64,000 nucleotides of DNA from Colletes latitarsis (Eukaryota; Arthropoda; Insecta; Hymenoptera; Colletidae): NCBI RefSeq assembly GCF_051014445.1, contig NC_135141.1, forward strand, positions 14,508,001-14,572,000, in the 5' to 3' direction. Positions 1 through 9,819 of the stretch are shown here, one piece after another. The notes under the pieces were generated by a model. The model searched no databases. It was given only the letters and a program-made list of their open reading frames with translations, and was not told where the DNA came from. Each line of letters opens with the position of its first letter. The first letter of the stretch is position 1. The position numbers and the translations under genes were made by a program.

Positions 1-84
1 TTAGCTGTGTGTTGCTCATTTGCATCCCCAAAATTCCCACAACCTTCATCCCATTTCAAACGAAATAATTACTTGGCACAACTG

Positions 85-129
85 AACTAGAAGATCGAAG
101 GAACGTTGCTTCCTTCTATCTCTCTAGTT
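85..129 (+). other. Stem-loop 1 upstream of ribozyme 1
   Basis: An imperfect hairpin. The inner stem 92-103 pairs with 110-121 around a 6-nt loop, and the outer stem 85-91 pairs with 123-129. It has one C/U mismatch and one bulged base. The inner stem motif (AGATCGA-x-GGAA facing TTCC-xx-CTATCT) recurs in the next hairpin, including the same mismatch. Function is unknown; it may be the 3' end of an upstream retroelement. Confidence 0.55.
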
Positions 130-155
130 TAGTAATTTAGCTTCTAAGGATGTAA

Positions 156-195
156 AAGGGAGATCGATGGAACTTGGATTCCACCTATCTCCCTT
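156..195 (+). other. Stem-loop 2 abutting ribozyme 1
   Basis: Hairpin with stem 156-172 against 179-195 and a 6-nt loop. It ends one base before the predicted ribozyme cleavage site. It shares the motif of the hairpin at 85-129. One base pair is A-T in one hairpin and T-A in the other, which hints at selection on structure. Confidence 0.55.
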
Positions 196-196
196 C

Positions 197-302
197 GGGT
201 CTCCATTCGCAGCAACCTCCACGTGGTGAGACCTGGTAATCGGTGTCACCCACGATAGAAAAGTTATTCTTCATGAGTGACACCGAGCTAATGGCTGCGA
301 AT
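197..302 (+). ncRNA. HDV-like self-cleaving ribozyme, copy 1
   Basis: All elements of the hepatitis-delta-type nested double pseudoknot are visible. P1 is 7 bp (197-203 with 228-234) and starts with the hallmark G-U wobble (G197, U234). P2 is 9 perfect pairs (205-213 with 294-302). P3 is ACC/GGU (215-217 with 225-227). The two-pair P1.1 can form between CC 219-220 in loop L3 and GG 235-236. P4 is 9 perfect pairs (241-249 with 277-285). The P4-P2 joiner 286-293 contains GCUAA, which places the catalytic cytosine at 288. Predicted cleavage is 5' of G197. In insects such ribozymes are known at the 5' ends of non-LTR retrotransposons, where they set the RNA 5' end. No reverse transcriptase reading frame follows here, so this could be a truncated or non-autonomous element. 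The call rests on fold only; self-cleavage is inferred. Confidence 0.88.
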
Positions 303-508
303 TTAGAATTGTTTTTTGATATAATAAACGAATTTAGATTTATAGTTAGGCAGGTGTTTGGTTAACCATTATGTTAGGCAGATTATTTTTATTTGAAGAC
401 AAATTCTTTTGAAAACTCTTTCAACTTCGTTGGTTGTGCATCTTTTATTGATTGCACTTTCGTTTGTTTCTTTTTCGACCAACGATCGTTGGTCACAGAA
501 GCTCTTTA
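303..508. other. Unassigned AT-rich sequence between ribozyme 1 and piggyBac
   Basis: No gene is seen. It may be the 5' region of an element headed by the ribozyme. It contains a perfect 18-bp palindrome at 477-494, 15 bp before the piggyBac insertion, and a direct repeat GTTAGGCAG at about 342 and 373. Confidence 0.4.
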
Positions 509-2872
509 TTAACCCTTTGCACTCGAGGGCTCCGGAGCGGAGCCATTTAAAATTTGTCTTCAAAGTCGAGGGCTCTGCTACGGAGACAATGCAAATAATT
601 TTCAGTTTTTAACATAAGAACAAAAACAAATCGTAAAAACTAGTTGTAGGATGTTTCGCTGTTGGTGACAAATGACGGTCGCAGCTCGCGGATTGTTATG
701 CTCTCGATAACAGCAAATAATCGCGGTTTGAGCAACATTCTGTTGTCCGCACTTGGATGCAAGTGAGTTAAGTCCTATTATTTAGTAGTAGAGTGTATCA
801 GATTCGAGTTTATCTGTTGTTTTTATATTTTGAATTCATATTTATATCCCCGATATGGCAAATAAAAGAAAAATTTGTGAAAATTATAGTGATATTGAAA
901 GTAGTAGCGATGAATTAGAATTTGAAGTTTCTAGTGAACATAACATAAATAATATAGACGCTCTTACCCATGATAACGCAGACAATATTGAACTAAACCA
1001 TGAATCCGATTCTAATGATAGTGATATATTTCCTGTTGTACGACGATACATACCGAGAATTGAAAGTGATACCGGAGAAAATGTAGAAGACACAGCAGAT
1101 TCAACTGGAAATGACGAATGGATAGATGTTTCGGAAGTGGATAATATTCCATCTCCTATGGATTTCGATATTTCACCTCGAATTGCCGGACCACAAATTT
1201 CCAACGATATAAAAGAACCATTAGATTTTTTTCGATTATACTTTACGGATACATTGATTGATTCCATAATAAAAGAGACAAATGATTACGCAAATTGAAA
1301 ACTGCGAGGAAAGCAATTGTCAAAGAGATCAATATGGAATACATGGAGTGATGTTAATCGGAAAGAATTTCTGGCCTTGATTGGAGTGATGTTGAATATG
1401 GGAACCATGCCGGTTGCAAATCTCCAGGAATATTGGTGTACCAAATTCACCAGTAAAATTCCATTCTTTTCAGACGTATTTACCCGAGATAGATTCCAAC
1501 AAATATTTTGGATGCTTCATTTACACAAAAATGCACCAGTAGGCAGAAATACATGCTTAAGGACCCGCATTCAAAAGGCTAATAACTTTTTACAATACAT
1601 CAACTAAAAATTTTCCGAACATTTTGTACCTTATCAGTCGATTTGCGTTGATGAATCCATTAGAAAATTTAAGGGGAAAATATGTTTTATGACATATAAT
1701 CCAGCTAAACCCACTAAATGGGGAATTAGAATTTACGTTCTGGCCGACTCAAATACCGGTTATGTTTATTCGGTTTTGCCTTATTACGGCAGTATTACTT
1801 CTGAAAATCTCATAAGACCTGATCTGCCTGTCAGTTTCAGAATTCCCTTAGACCTGTATAGAAAACTATTGGACAATGTTCCTAATGCTAAAGGTTATCA
1901 CATGTATACCGACAGGTATTATACAAGCATACCCCTTGCTGAAGAACTGCTAAAAATGAATTGTTTCCTCACCGGCACAATAAAAACAAATAGCAAATAT
2001 TTACCAATGGTAATAAAAAAAGCGGAATTTGTAAGAGACAGAAAAACAGTGGCTTACAGAAAAGGCAAAACCCTAGTTCTCGCATGGAAGGACAAAAGGC
2101 TTGTAACTTTGTTAAGTACTCGTAATGAAGCGGGTTTGATATCGGTTGATAGAAGAGTACGTGCTGGTGAATTAGTCAGAATACAAAAACCTAAAATTGT
2201 TATTGATTACACAAGAAATATGCGTGGAGTAAATCGGGCCGACCAATATGCTGCAACATATTGTTTTTTGAGAAAATCCCTGAAATGGTGGAGGAAATTA
2301 TTCTTCTGGGGGATGGAAATGTGTACAGTAAATTCATACATATTGTACACTTCTGTTAAAAAAATAAATAATGAAAAACCAATGTCACATTTGAAGTTTG
2401 TAAAATTGCTGGTGGACCAATTGATTGGGAACTTTCGACAAAACAGCACATCTCGAAAATACACTTACACGCCAAATACGGAGGGCAGGCTCAACAACCA
2501 CCTACACATTATACGTTCTGGAACCAAGAAAGATTGTGTAGTGTGTTCCAATAGAAAAATTCCGGGTGAAAGACGGCAGACCCATTATTTTTGTGATACC
2601 TGTCTAGAAAAGCCAAGATTACATATTGGCAATTGCTTCGAGAGGTATCACACTTTCGACGATTACAAAATGTAATAATTTTATAATTTTTTGTTTTTTT
2701 ATATATCATAACATTTGTATTCATAAACAATTAAACAAATAATAACATACAACGATGACTTTTCTTTTAATGCGAATATCATTAACTTACATGTGAATAT
2801 GATCTTTTCACTAAAATCGCTTCGAGTTGCTGGTAATATGAATGAAAAAAAACTTCGAGTGCAAAGGGTTAA
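509..2872 (+). mobile_element. piggyBac-type DNA transposon, complete ends, dead transposase
   Basis: The element is bounded by TTAA at 509-512 and 2869-2872, the obligatory piggyBac target. Matching 18-bp ends (TTAA-CCCTTTGCACTCGA at 509-526 and its reverse complement at 2855-2872) define the inverted repeats. The length of about 2.4 kb is typical for an autonomous element. It encloses one plus-strand transposase gene broken by two stop codons. The outer ends match perfectly and the reading frame has no visible indel, so the insertion looks recent. It sits between two HDV-like ribozymes. Confidence 0.93.
855..2675 (+). pseudogene. piggyBac transposase with two nonsense mutations
   Basis: A single reading frame runs from ATG 855 to TAA 2673-2675, about 606 codons. 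It is broken only by TGA at 1296-1298 and TAA at 1605-1607, with no frame change. The acidic N-terminus (about 855-1290) is typical of the family. The DDE_Tnp_1_7 domain follows. The first catalytic Asp is in VDES (1650-1652), just after the second stop, and the second is in MYTDRYYTS. The usual GVDxxDQ motif reads GVNRADQ here, so the first of its Asp residues is Asn (2232-2234) while the second Asp (2241-2243) is kept. The C-terminus carries the cysteine-rich zinc-binding domain (CVVC, CDTC, CFERYHT). The second stop is one C-to-T change from Gln. The product would have catalysed TTAA-specific excision and integration; as it stands it cannot be made full length. Confidence 0.93.
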
Positions 2873-2900
2873 TGGAGGGTGGATGGGAATCGGTTAGGGT

Positions 2901-3039
2901 GGGTCTCGATTCGCAGCAACCTCCACGTGGTGAGACCTGGGTAATATTACTTAGCGTTTAATTAATAATCGTATCACTCTTAGCTGGGTAATGCAATTAT
3001 TAATTAAAAACTAAATAATATTAGCAAATTGGCTGCAAT
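2901..3039 (+). ncRNA. HDV-like self-cleaving ribozyme, copy 2
   Basis: The catalytic core is almost identical to the copy at 197. P1 is 2901-2907 with 2932-2938 (G2901-U2938 wobble), P3 is 2919-2921 with 2929-2931, and L3 CC 2923-2924 pairs with GG 2939-2940. The P2 strand 2909-2917 pairs with 3032-3039 with one bulged base. P4 is entirely different in sequence and much longer: 2942-2954 with 3011-3023 (12 of 13 pairs) extended by 2957-2969 with 2996-3008 (13 of 13). The joiner after P4 begins GCAAA, which places the candidate catalytic C at 3025; copy 1 has the canonical GCUAA. Flanks on both sides differ from copy 1. Predicted cleavage is 5' of G2901. Confidence 0.83.
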
Positions 3040-5030
3040 TCGCCTTGCATTGGTCATCATAAATATAGTGCTTCTTCGCTAGATTATTTTTGATTCTTCA
3101 TTGATTTATTCATCAAAGATTCTAGAGTATTGTCAAAGACGAGGTATACGAGTGGATCTTTCACCCAATGTATTTTTTCGACCCATTTTTAAGGGGTCTC
3201 GAACCCCCATTATCATTTTCGTGCTATTTGTAATATTACCAACAGATTTAGAAATGAATTTCAATCCCTGCATAGTCAACTCATATGTATTTATGCACAC
3301 ACTACAGCTGTCAGCCCATAAATACTAATTTAGTGAATAGTTTGTCAACTGACCACCATCCATGAGAAGAGGGCGCTAAAATCATCCCTGAATTTTCAGG
3401 TCGGTATGGCAGTCAGATTGGGCCACGAAAGTCCATAAGGTGTAAGCACCGACGAGGTATACGGGTAGCCATTACCATTTCCGTGTCACTCGCAACGTTA
3501 CCAACAGATTTAGAAATGAACACAAGAGGAAGTGAGACAGAAAATGAAATTTCAGAAATTTTATTATTTTTTAACGAAATGAAAGTTATTAACGTTTAAA
3601 GTTCCGACCGTAATGAATGTTTTTCTCGAAAATGCGCAAGATTTCAAGGGTGTGTCTATTCACCAAAAATGATTGTAATTGACCCCCGCAATCGAAAATA
3701 ATTTTTCTAGAACGATTTGAAATTTTTAAATTTTGTCGAAAATTTTCGCACCTTCTCGAATTTTTTTCTAGAAAGTAGGTAGGATTTCGGGGGTATGTCT
3801 GTTGACCAAAAATGATTGCAATTGACCCCCGGAACCGCAAATAATTTTTTCAGAATTAATTAAAAATTTTTTTTCTCGTCGAAGAATTTAAGCACCTACC
3901 TCCTGTCGATTTTTCTTAAAAATTCCTTTTTCATTTTTAGTAATTTTGTTTGACGCCCTACAGAAAAGTTGTCTAATACATTTCTGTAGGTACCCATGAG
4001 TTCTACTTTAGAAAAAAGTTTTATTGAAAAATATTCACTATTGTAGGAGTTATGATTGTTTGAAAATTGGACCATTTTTATGGAGGTTTTCTAATTTTGC
4101 GAGGTCAAGGACCAACTTTTCGAATATTTTTACGATTCGTACATATTCTACACTAAAATACGCATAGTTTGCTTTTTTAAACATTAGAATCATCCAATTC
4201 GTTCAGGAGTTATGACGTTTTAAAGATCTGCATGACATTTCGGGCCAGAAATTAGATTTTCGTTGAGGAATTTTTTTCTCGAAAATGGTTAGGATTTCGA
4301 GGGCATGTCTATTGACCAAAAACGATTGTAATGGACCCTCGTAACTAAAAATAATTTTTTCAGAATTAATTAAAAATTTTTTTTTTCGTCGAAAAAGGGT
4401 ATAGCCGAATAAGGGGGTCAAATGTGCCCCCAAACCGAATTGAACGAATGATGGGTCATTCGATAGCTTATCCAAAAAAAACCATGTGTGCAAATTTTTA
4501 ACTTGAAATCTCGACCGTGGGGGTAGTAATGGGGTGAAAACGAAAATCATGTTTTTGAACAATTTCTCTTAACCTATTGAGTAAAAAAATGTACAAAAAT
4601 TCAGAGACACTTCGGGTACTGGGATACATATTTTGGGAGATTTTCAGATTTTTTGATCGAAGAACCAGGTAGTAAAAAATAAAAAACCGCAAAAAATGCC
4701 GAAAAATGCCAATTACGTATCGAAGGAGGCCCGGAACTACTTTTATACTTTTACAGTAAACACGTATTGCTATTACTATTATTCTCAATTTTTTTCAGAT
4801 TTTTCATTTTGGTGCGCCGCAGTGAAAAAAAATAAAAACCGATTTTTTCCTCATTTTCTGCGTATTAGAGTAACTTACACGTTGAATTTTTATGCATTCT
4901 TCAATATGCGAGTGTTTTGTACACTGTTTAATGTTTCTACACTAAGCAAAATTACATAACAATTGAAAGAAATAAAATAAACCAACCGTTGAGCGCAACA
5001 TATCCTAAAAAATCAACGATGTTTTCAACA

Positions 5031-5117
5031 GGGTCGTTGGCGCAGCGTTAGAGTGTCCGACTGTGGAACCGCTGGTAGTTTTTTTACCGTAGGTTCGAGT
5101 CTCTCTTTGGGACTTAG
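5031..5117 (+). promoter_or_regulatory. tRNA-like A-box/B-box sequence, left arm
   Basis: An A-box match TGGCGCAGCGT (5038-5048) and a B-box match GGTTCGAGTCT (5092-5102) lie about 54 nt apart, and T-runs follow at about 5121. Acceptor and T stems do not pair, so this is not an intact tRNA. It could be a SINE-like or tRNA-derived pol III promoter. Activity is inference. Confidence 0.4.
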
Positions 5118-5830
5118 AATTTTTTTTTATTCGTTATTTTTTTTCCCAAATTCTAACTATATAACAATGGTTTATATTTATTTATAAATATTCTAAAGGC
5201 ATTTTACAAATATTTTAACCTGAAATATGTATAAATATAATTTTGGAGCGTCTTTGCGTCCTTATTTTTTTTGTCAACCACGATTATTGTTTAACATCTC
5301 TTAAACTGAACTTAATGTGAAATGTTAGTTTTCAAATCTCTTACCTTTGACTATTGTGAATGGATTAGAACAGAAGATTCTATACTGGCATACTATTACT
5401 TCTTCTCCCCCTTCGATCAAGCAGATCTTTCCTTTTTTTTCTCTTTCTTTGATAAATATGAATGTTTGCTACAGAGTAACTTGCTAAAGAGTGACTAATA
5501 ACGAAAAATAATCTTACGAAAAAAACGATTCCTAATAACTACAATGTACCAGAAAACTGTCATAAACCGAATTCTCAAATCACTTTGGATTTTAACAGTA
5601 TATTAAATATTGCAATAGTTTAACAATATGTATCCTTAATTTTTTTGAAGTTATTTTTAAATGATGTAGAGATAAGAAAATCATCCTACGCAAAAATCGC
5701 TCCAAAATTATATTTATACATATTTCAGGTTAAAATATTTGTAAAATGCCTTTAGAATATTTATAAATAAATATAAACCATTGTTATATAGTTAGAATTT
5801 GGGAAAAAAAATAACGAATAAAAAAAAATT

Positions 5831-5917
5831 CTAAGTCCCAAAGAGAGACTCGAACCTACGGTAAAAAAACTACCAGCGGTTCCACAGTCGGACACTCTAA
5901 CGCTGCGCCAACGACCC
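5831..5917 (-). promoter_or_regulatory. tRNA-like A-box/B-box sequence, right arm
   Basis: Mirror copy in the right palindrome arm, reading towards the centre on the minus strand. Box sequences are the same as in the left arm, so the two would transcribe convergently. Confidence 0.4.
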
Positions 5918-8900
5918 TGTTGAAAACATCGTTGATTTTTTAGGATATGTTGCGCTCAACGGTTGGTTTATTTTATTTCTTTCAATTGTTATGTAATTTT
6001 GCTTAGTGTAGAAACATTAAACAGTGTACAAAACACTCGCATATTGAAGAATGCATAAAAATTCAACGTGTAAGTTACTCTAATACGCAGAAAATGAGGA
6101 AAAAATCGGTTTTTATTTTTTTTCACTGCGGCGCACCAAAATGAAAAATCTGAAAAAAATTGAGAATAATAGTAATAGCAATACGTGTTTACTGTAAAAG
6201 TATAAAAGTAGTTCCGGGCCTCCTTCGATACGTAATTGGCATTTTTCGGCATTTTTTGCGGTTTTTTATTTTTTACTACCTGGTTCTTCGATCAAAAAAT
6301 CTGAAAATCTGCCAAAATATGTATCCCAGTACCCGAAGTGTCTCTGAATTTTTTTACATTTTTTTACTCAATAGGTTAAGAGAAATTGTTCAAAAACATG
6401 ATTTTCGTTTTCACCCCATTACTACCCCCACGGTCGAGATTTCAAGTTAAAAATTTGCACATATGGTTTTTTTTGGATAAGCTATCGAATGACCCATCGT
6501 TCGTTCAATTCGGTTTGGGGGCACATTTGACCCCCTTATTCGGCTATACCCTTTAAGCACCTACCTCCTGTCGATTTTTCTTAAAAATTCTTTTTTCATT
6601 CTTAGTAATTTTGTTTGACGCCCTACAGAAAAATTGTCTAATACTTTTCTGTAGGTACCCATGAGCTCTACTTCAGAAAAAAGTTTCATTGAAATACATT
6701 CACAATTGTAGGAGTTATGACTGTTTGAAAATTGAACCATTTTTATGGGGTTTTTTTCATTTTGCGAGGTCAAGGACCAACTTTTCGAATATTTTTACGA
6801 TTTGTACATATTCTCCACTAAAATACGCGTAGTTTGTTTTTTTAAACATTAAAATCGTCCAATTCGTTCAGGAGTTATGACGTTTTAAAGATCTGCATGA
6901 CATTTCGGGCAAACATTTCTGGCCAGAAATTATATTTGCGGTAAGGAATTTTTTTCTCGAAACTGAGTAGGATTTCGGGGGTATGTGTATTCACCAAAAA
7001 CGATTGCAATTGTCTCCCGCAACGGAAAATAATTTTTTCAGAATTAATTAAAAATTTTTTTTTCGTCGAAAAATTTAGGCACCTACCCCCTGTCGATTTT
7101 TCTTAAAAATTCCTTTTTCATTTCTAGTAATTTTGTTTAACGCCCTACAGAAAAGTTGTTTAATACTTTTTTGTAGGTACCCATGAGCTCTACTTCAGAA
7201 AAAAGTTTCATTGAAATATACTCACAATTGTAGGAGTTATGGCTGTTTGAAAATTGAACCATTTTTATGGGGTTTTTCTCATTTTGCGAGGTCAAGGAAC
7301 AACTTTTCGAATATTTTTACGATTTGTACATATTCTCCATCAAAATACGCGAAGTTTGCTTTTGTAAACATTAAAATCGTCCAATTCGTTCAGAAGTTAT
7401 GACGTTTTAAAGATCTGCATGACATTTCTGGCCAGAAATTAGATTTTCGTTGAGGAATTTTTTTCTCGAAAATGGTTAGGATTTTGAGGGCATGTCTATT
7501 GACCAAAAACGATTGTAATGGACCCCCGTAACTACAAATAATTTTTTAGAACGATTTGAAATTTTTTAATTTTGTCGAAAAATTTCACACCTACACGAAT
7601 TTTTTTCTCGAAAGGGGGTAGGATTTCGGGGGTATGTCTCTTGACCAAAAATGATTGTAATTGACTCCTGCAACCAAAAATAATTTTTGGACCTTTCTCG
7701 TTTGTGAAAAGTTTCTGCACCTGGTCTGCAGAATATTCGATTATTCTTTGCAATCCACCCATAATAAATTCGCATATATTTACGCACACACTACAGCTGT
7801 TTACCTATTAATGGTAATTCAGTGAATAGTTTCTCAACTGACCGCCATCCATGGGAAGAGGCCGCTAAAATCAGCTCCGAATTTTCAGGTCGGTATGGCA
7901 GTTAGATTCGGCCGCGAAAGCCCATAAGGTGAAAAGTCTACTCATATACCTCGTCTGTGGTGTAAGCACCGACGAGGTATGCGGGTAGCCATTACCATTT
8001 CCGTGTCACTCGCAACGTTACCAACAGATTTCGAAATGAACACAAGAGGAAGTGAGACAGAAAATGAAATTTCAGAAATTTTATTATTTTTTAACGAAAT
8101 GAAAGTTATTAACGTTTAAAGTTCCGACCGTACTGAATTTTTTTCTCGAAAATGCGCAAGATTTTGAGGGTATGTCTATTTAACAAAAATGATTGTAATT
8201 GACCCCCGGAACCGAAAATAATTTTTTCAGAATTAATTAAAAATTTTTTTTCTCGTCGAAGAATTTAAGCACCTACCTCTTGTCGATTTTTCTTAAAAAT
8301 TCCTTTTTCATTTTTAGTAATTTTGTTTGACGCCCTACAGAAAAGTTGTCTAATGACATTTCTGTAGGTACCCATGAGCTCTACTTCGGAAAATAGTTTC
8401 ATTGAAATATATTCACAATTGTAGGAGTTATGGCTGTTTGAAAATTGGACCATTTTTATGGGGTTTCTCTCATTTTGCGGGGTCAAGGACCAACTTTTCG
8501 AATATTTTTACGATTTGTACATATTCTCCATCAAAATACGCGAAGTTTGCTTTTTTAAACATTAAAATCGACCAATTCGTTCAGGAGTTATGACGTTTTA
8601 AAGATCTGCATTTTTGGGCAAACATTTCTGGCCAGAAATTATATTTTCGGTAAGGAATTTTTTTCTCGAAACTGAGTAGGATTTGGGGGGTATGTCTGTT
8701 GACCAAAAATGCTTACAATTGACCCCTGCAACTAAATACAATTTTTCCAAGACGATTCGAAAGTCTTTTTTTTCACCCAAAACTTTTAACATTTACTCAA
8801 ATTTTTTTCTCGAAAGTGAGTAGGATTTCGGAAGTCTATGGATTCACCAAAAATAATTGCAATTGGCCCCCGGAATCGAAAATATTTTTTTTAGAACGAT

Positions 8901-9819
8901 TTGAAATTTTTTTTTTTCGTCGAAAAATTTAGGCACCTACCCCTTGTCGATTTTTCTTAAAAATTCCTTTTTCATTTTTAGTATCTTTGTTTGACCCTCT
9001 ACAGAAAAGTTGTCTAATACTTTTTTGTAGGTACCCATGAGCTCTACTTCGGAAAAAAGTTTCATTGAAATATATTCACAATTGTAGGAGTTATGGCTGT
9101 TTGAAAATTGGACCATTTTTATGGGGTTTCTCTCATTTTGCGAGGTTAAGGACCAACTTTTCGAATATTTTTACGATTTGTACATATTCTCCATCAAAAT
9201 ACGCGAAGTTTGCTTTTGTAAACATTAAAATCGTCCAATTCGTTCAGGAGTTATGACGTTTTAAAGATCTGCATTTTTGGGCAAACATTTCTGGCCAGAA
9301 ATTAGATTTTCGTTGAGGAATTTTTTTCTCAAAAATGGTTAGGATTTCGAGGGCATGTCTATTGACCAAAAGCGATTGTAATGGACCCCCGTAACTACAA
9401 ATAATTTTTTAGAACGATTTGAAATTTTTTAATTTTGTCGAAAAATTTCACACCTACACGAATTTTTTTCTCGAAAGGGGGTAGGATTTCGGGGGTATGT
9501 CTATTCACCAAAAATGATTGTAATTGACTCCTGCAACCAAAAATAATTTTTGGACCTTTCTCGTTTGTGAAAAGTTTCTGCACCTGGTCTGCAGAATATT
9601 CGATTATTCTTTGCAATCCACCCATAATAAATTCGCATATATTTACGCACACACTACAGCTGTTTACCTATTAATGCTAATTCAGTGAATAGTTTCTCAA
9701 CTGACCACAATCCATGAGAAGAGGCCGCTAAAATCAGCTTCGAATTTTCAGGTCGGTATGGCAGTCAGATTCGGCCGCAAAAGTCCATAAGGTCAAAAGT
9801 CTACTCATATACCTCGTCT

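Larger units (their letters stand above)
4397..6551. mobile_element. Giant palindrome (foldback element)
   Basis: Two 854-bp arms (4397-5250 and 5698-6551) are reverse complements with only a few mismatches, about 99 percent identical by eye. They flank a 447-bp unique spacer (5251-5697). The ends read GGGTATAGCCGAA and its complement. The element splits a satellite unit: the left flank ends in five A and the right flank begins TTTAAGC. Joined together they rebuild the uninterrupted satellite with no base lost or duplicated, so no target duplication is seen. There is no transposase. Each arm carries a tRNA-like pol III promoter signature. Confidence 0.9.
3137..9819. repeat. Composite repeat block with GACGAGGTATA termini
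   Basis: An inverted terminal motif AGACGAGGTATA opens the block at 3137 and closes it, reversed, at 9808-9819. Further copies at 3451, 7946 (reversed) and 7971 mark internal junctions. The interior alternates a roughly 150-bp satellite module (TCGAAA...TAGGATTTCG...ATGATTGTAATTGAC) with a roughly 390-bp module containing a short hairpin (CCTACAGAAAA/TTTTCTGTAGG). The segment near 7530-7960 recurs near 9395-9820, a 1,863-bp offset, so part of the block is tandemly duplicated. The same modules fill the CAGGGTGT elements elsewhere in the window. No coding capacity is supported. Confidence 0.7.

Noticed and set aside
5031..5117. Intact tRNA gene in the palindrome arm.
   Set aside because: Acceptor and T stems do not pair; only the A and B boxes match, so it was kept as a tRNA-like promoter.
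6561..6773. A 60-90-residue frame (MVQFSNSHNSYN...) recurring in at least seven repeat modules on both strands, also near 8265, 31449, 32053, 32756, 53841 and 54412.
   Set aside because: Copies differ by frameshifts (for example at 8265), the opposite strand is equally open, and there is no recognisable domain. It follows from the shared 390-bp module.
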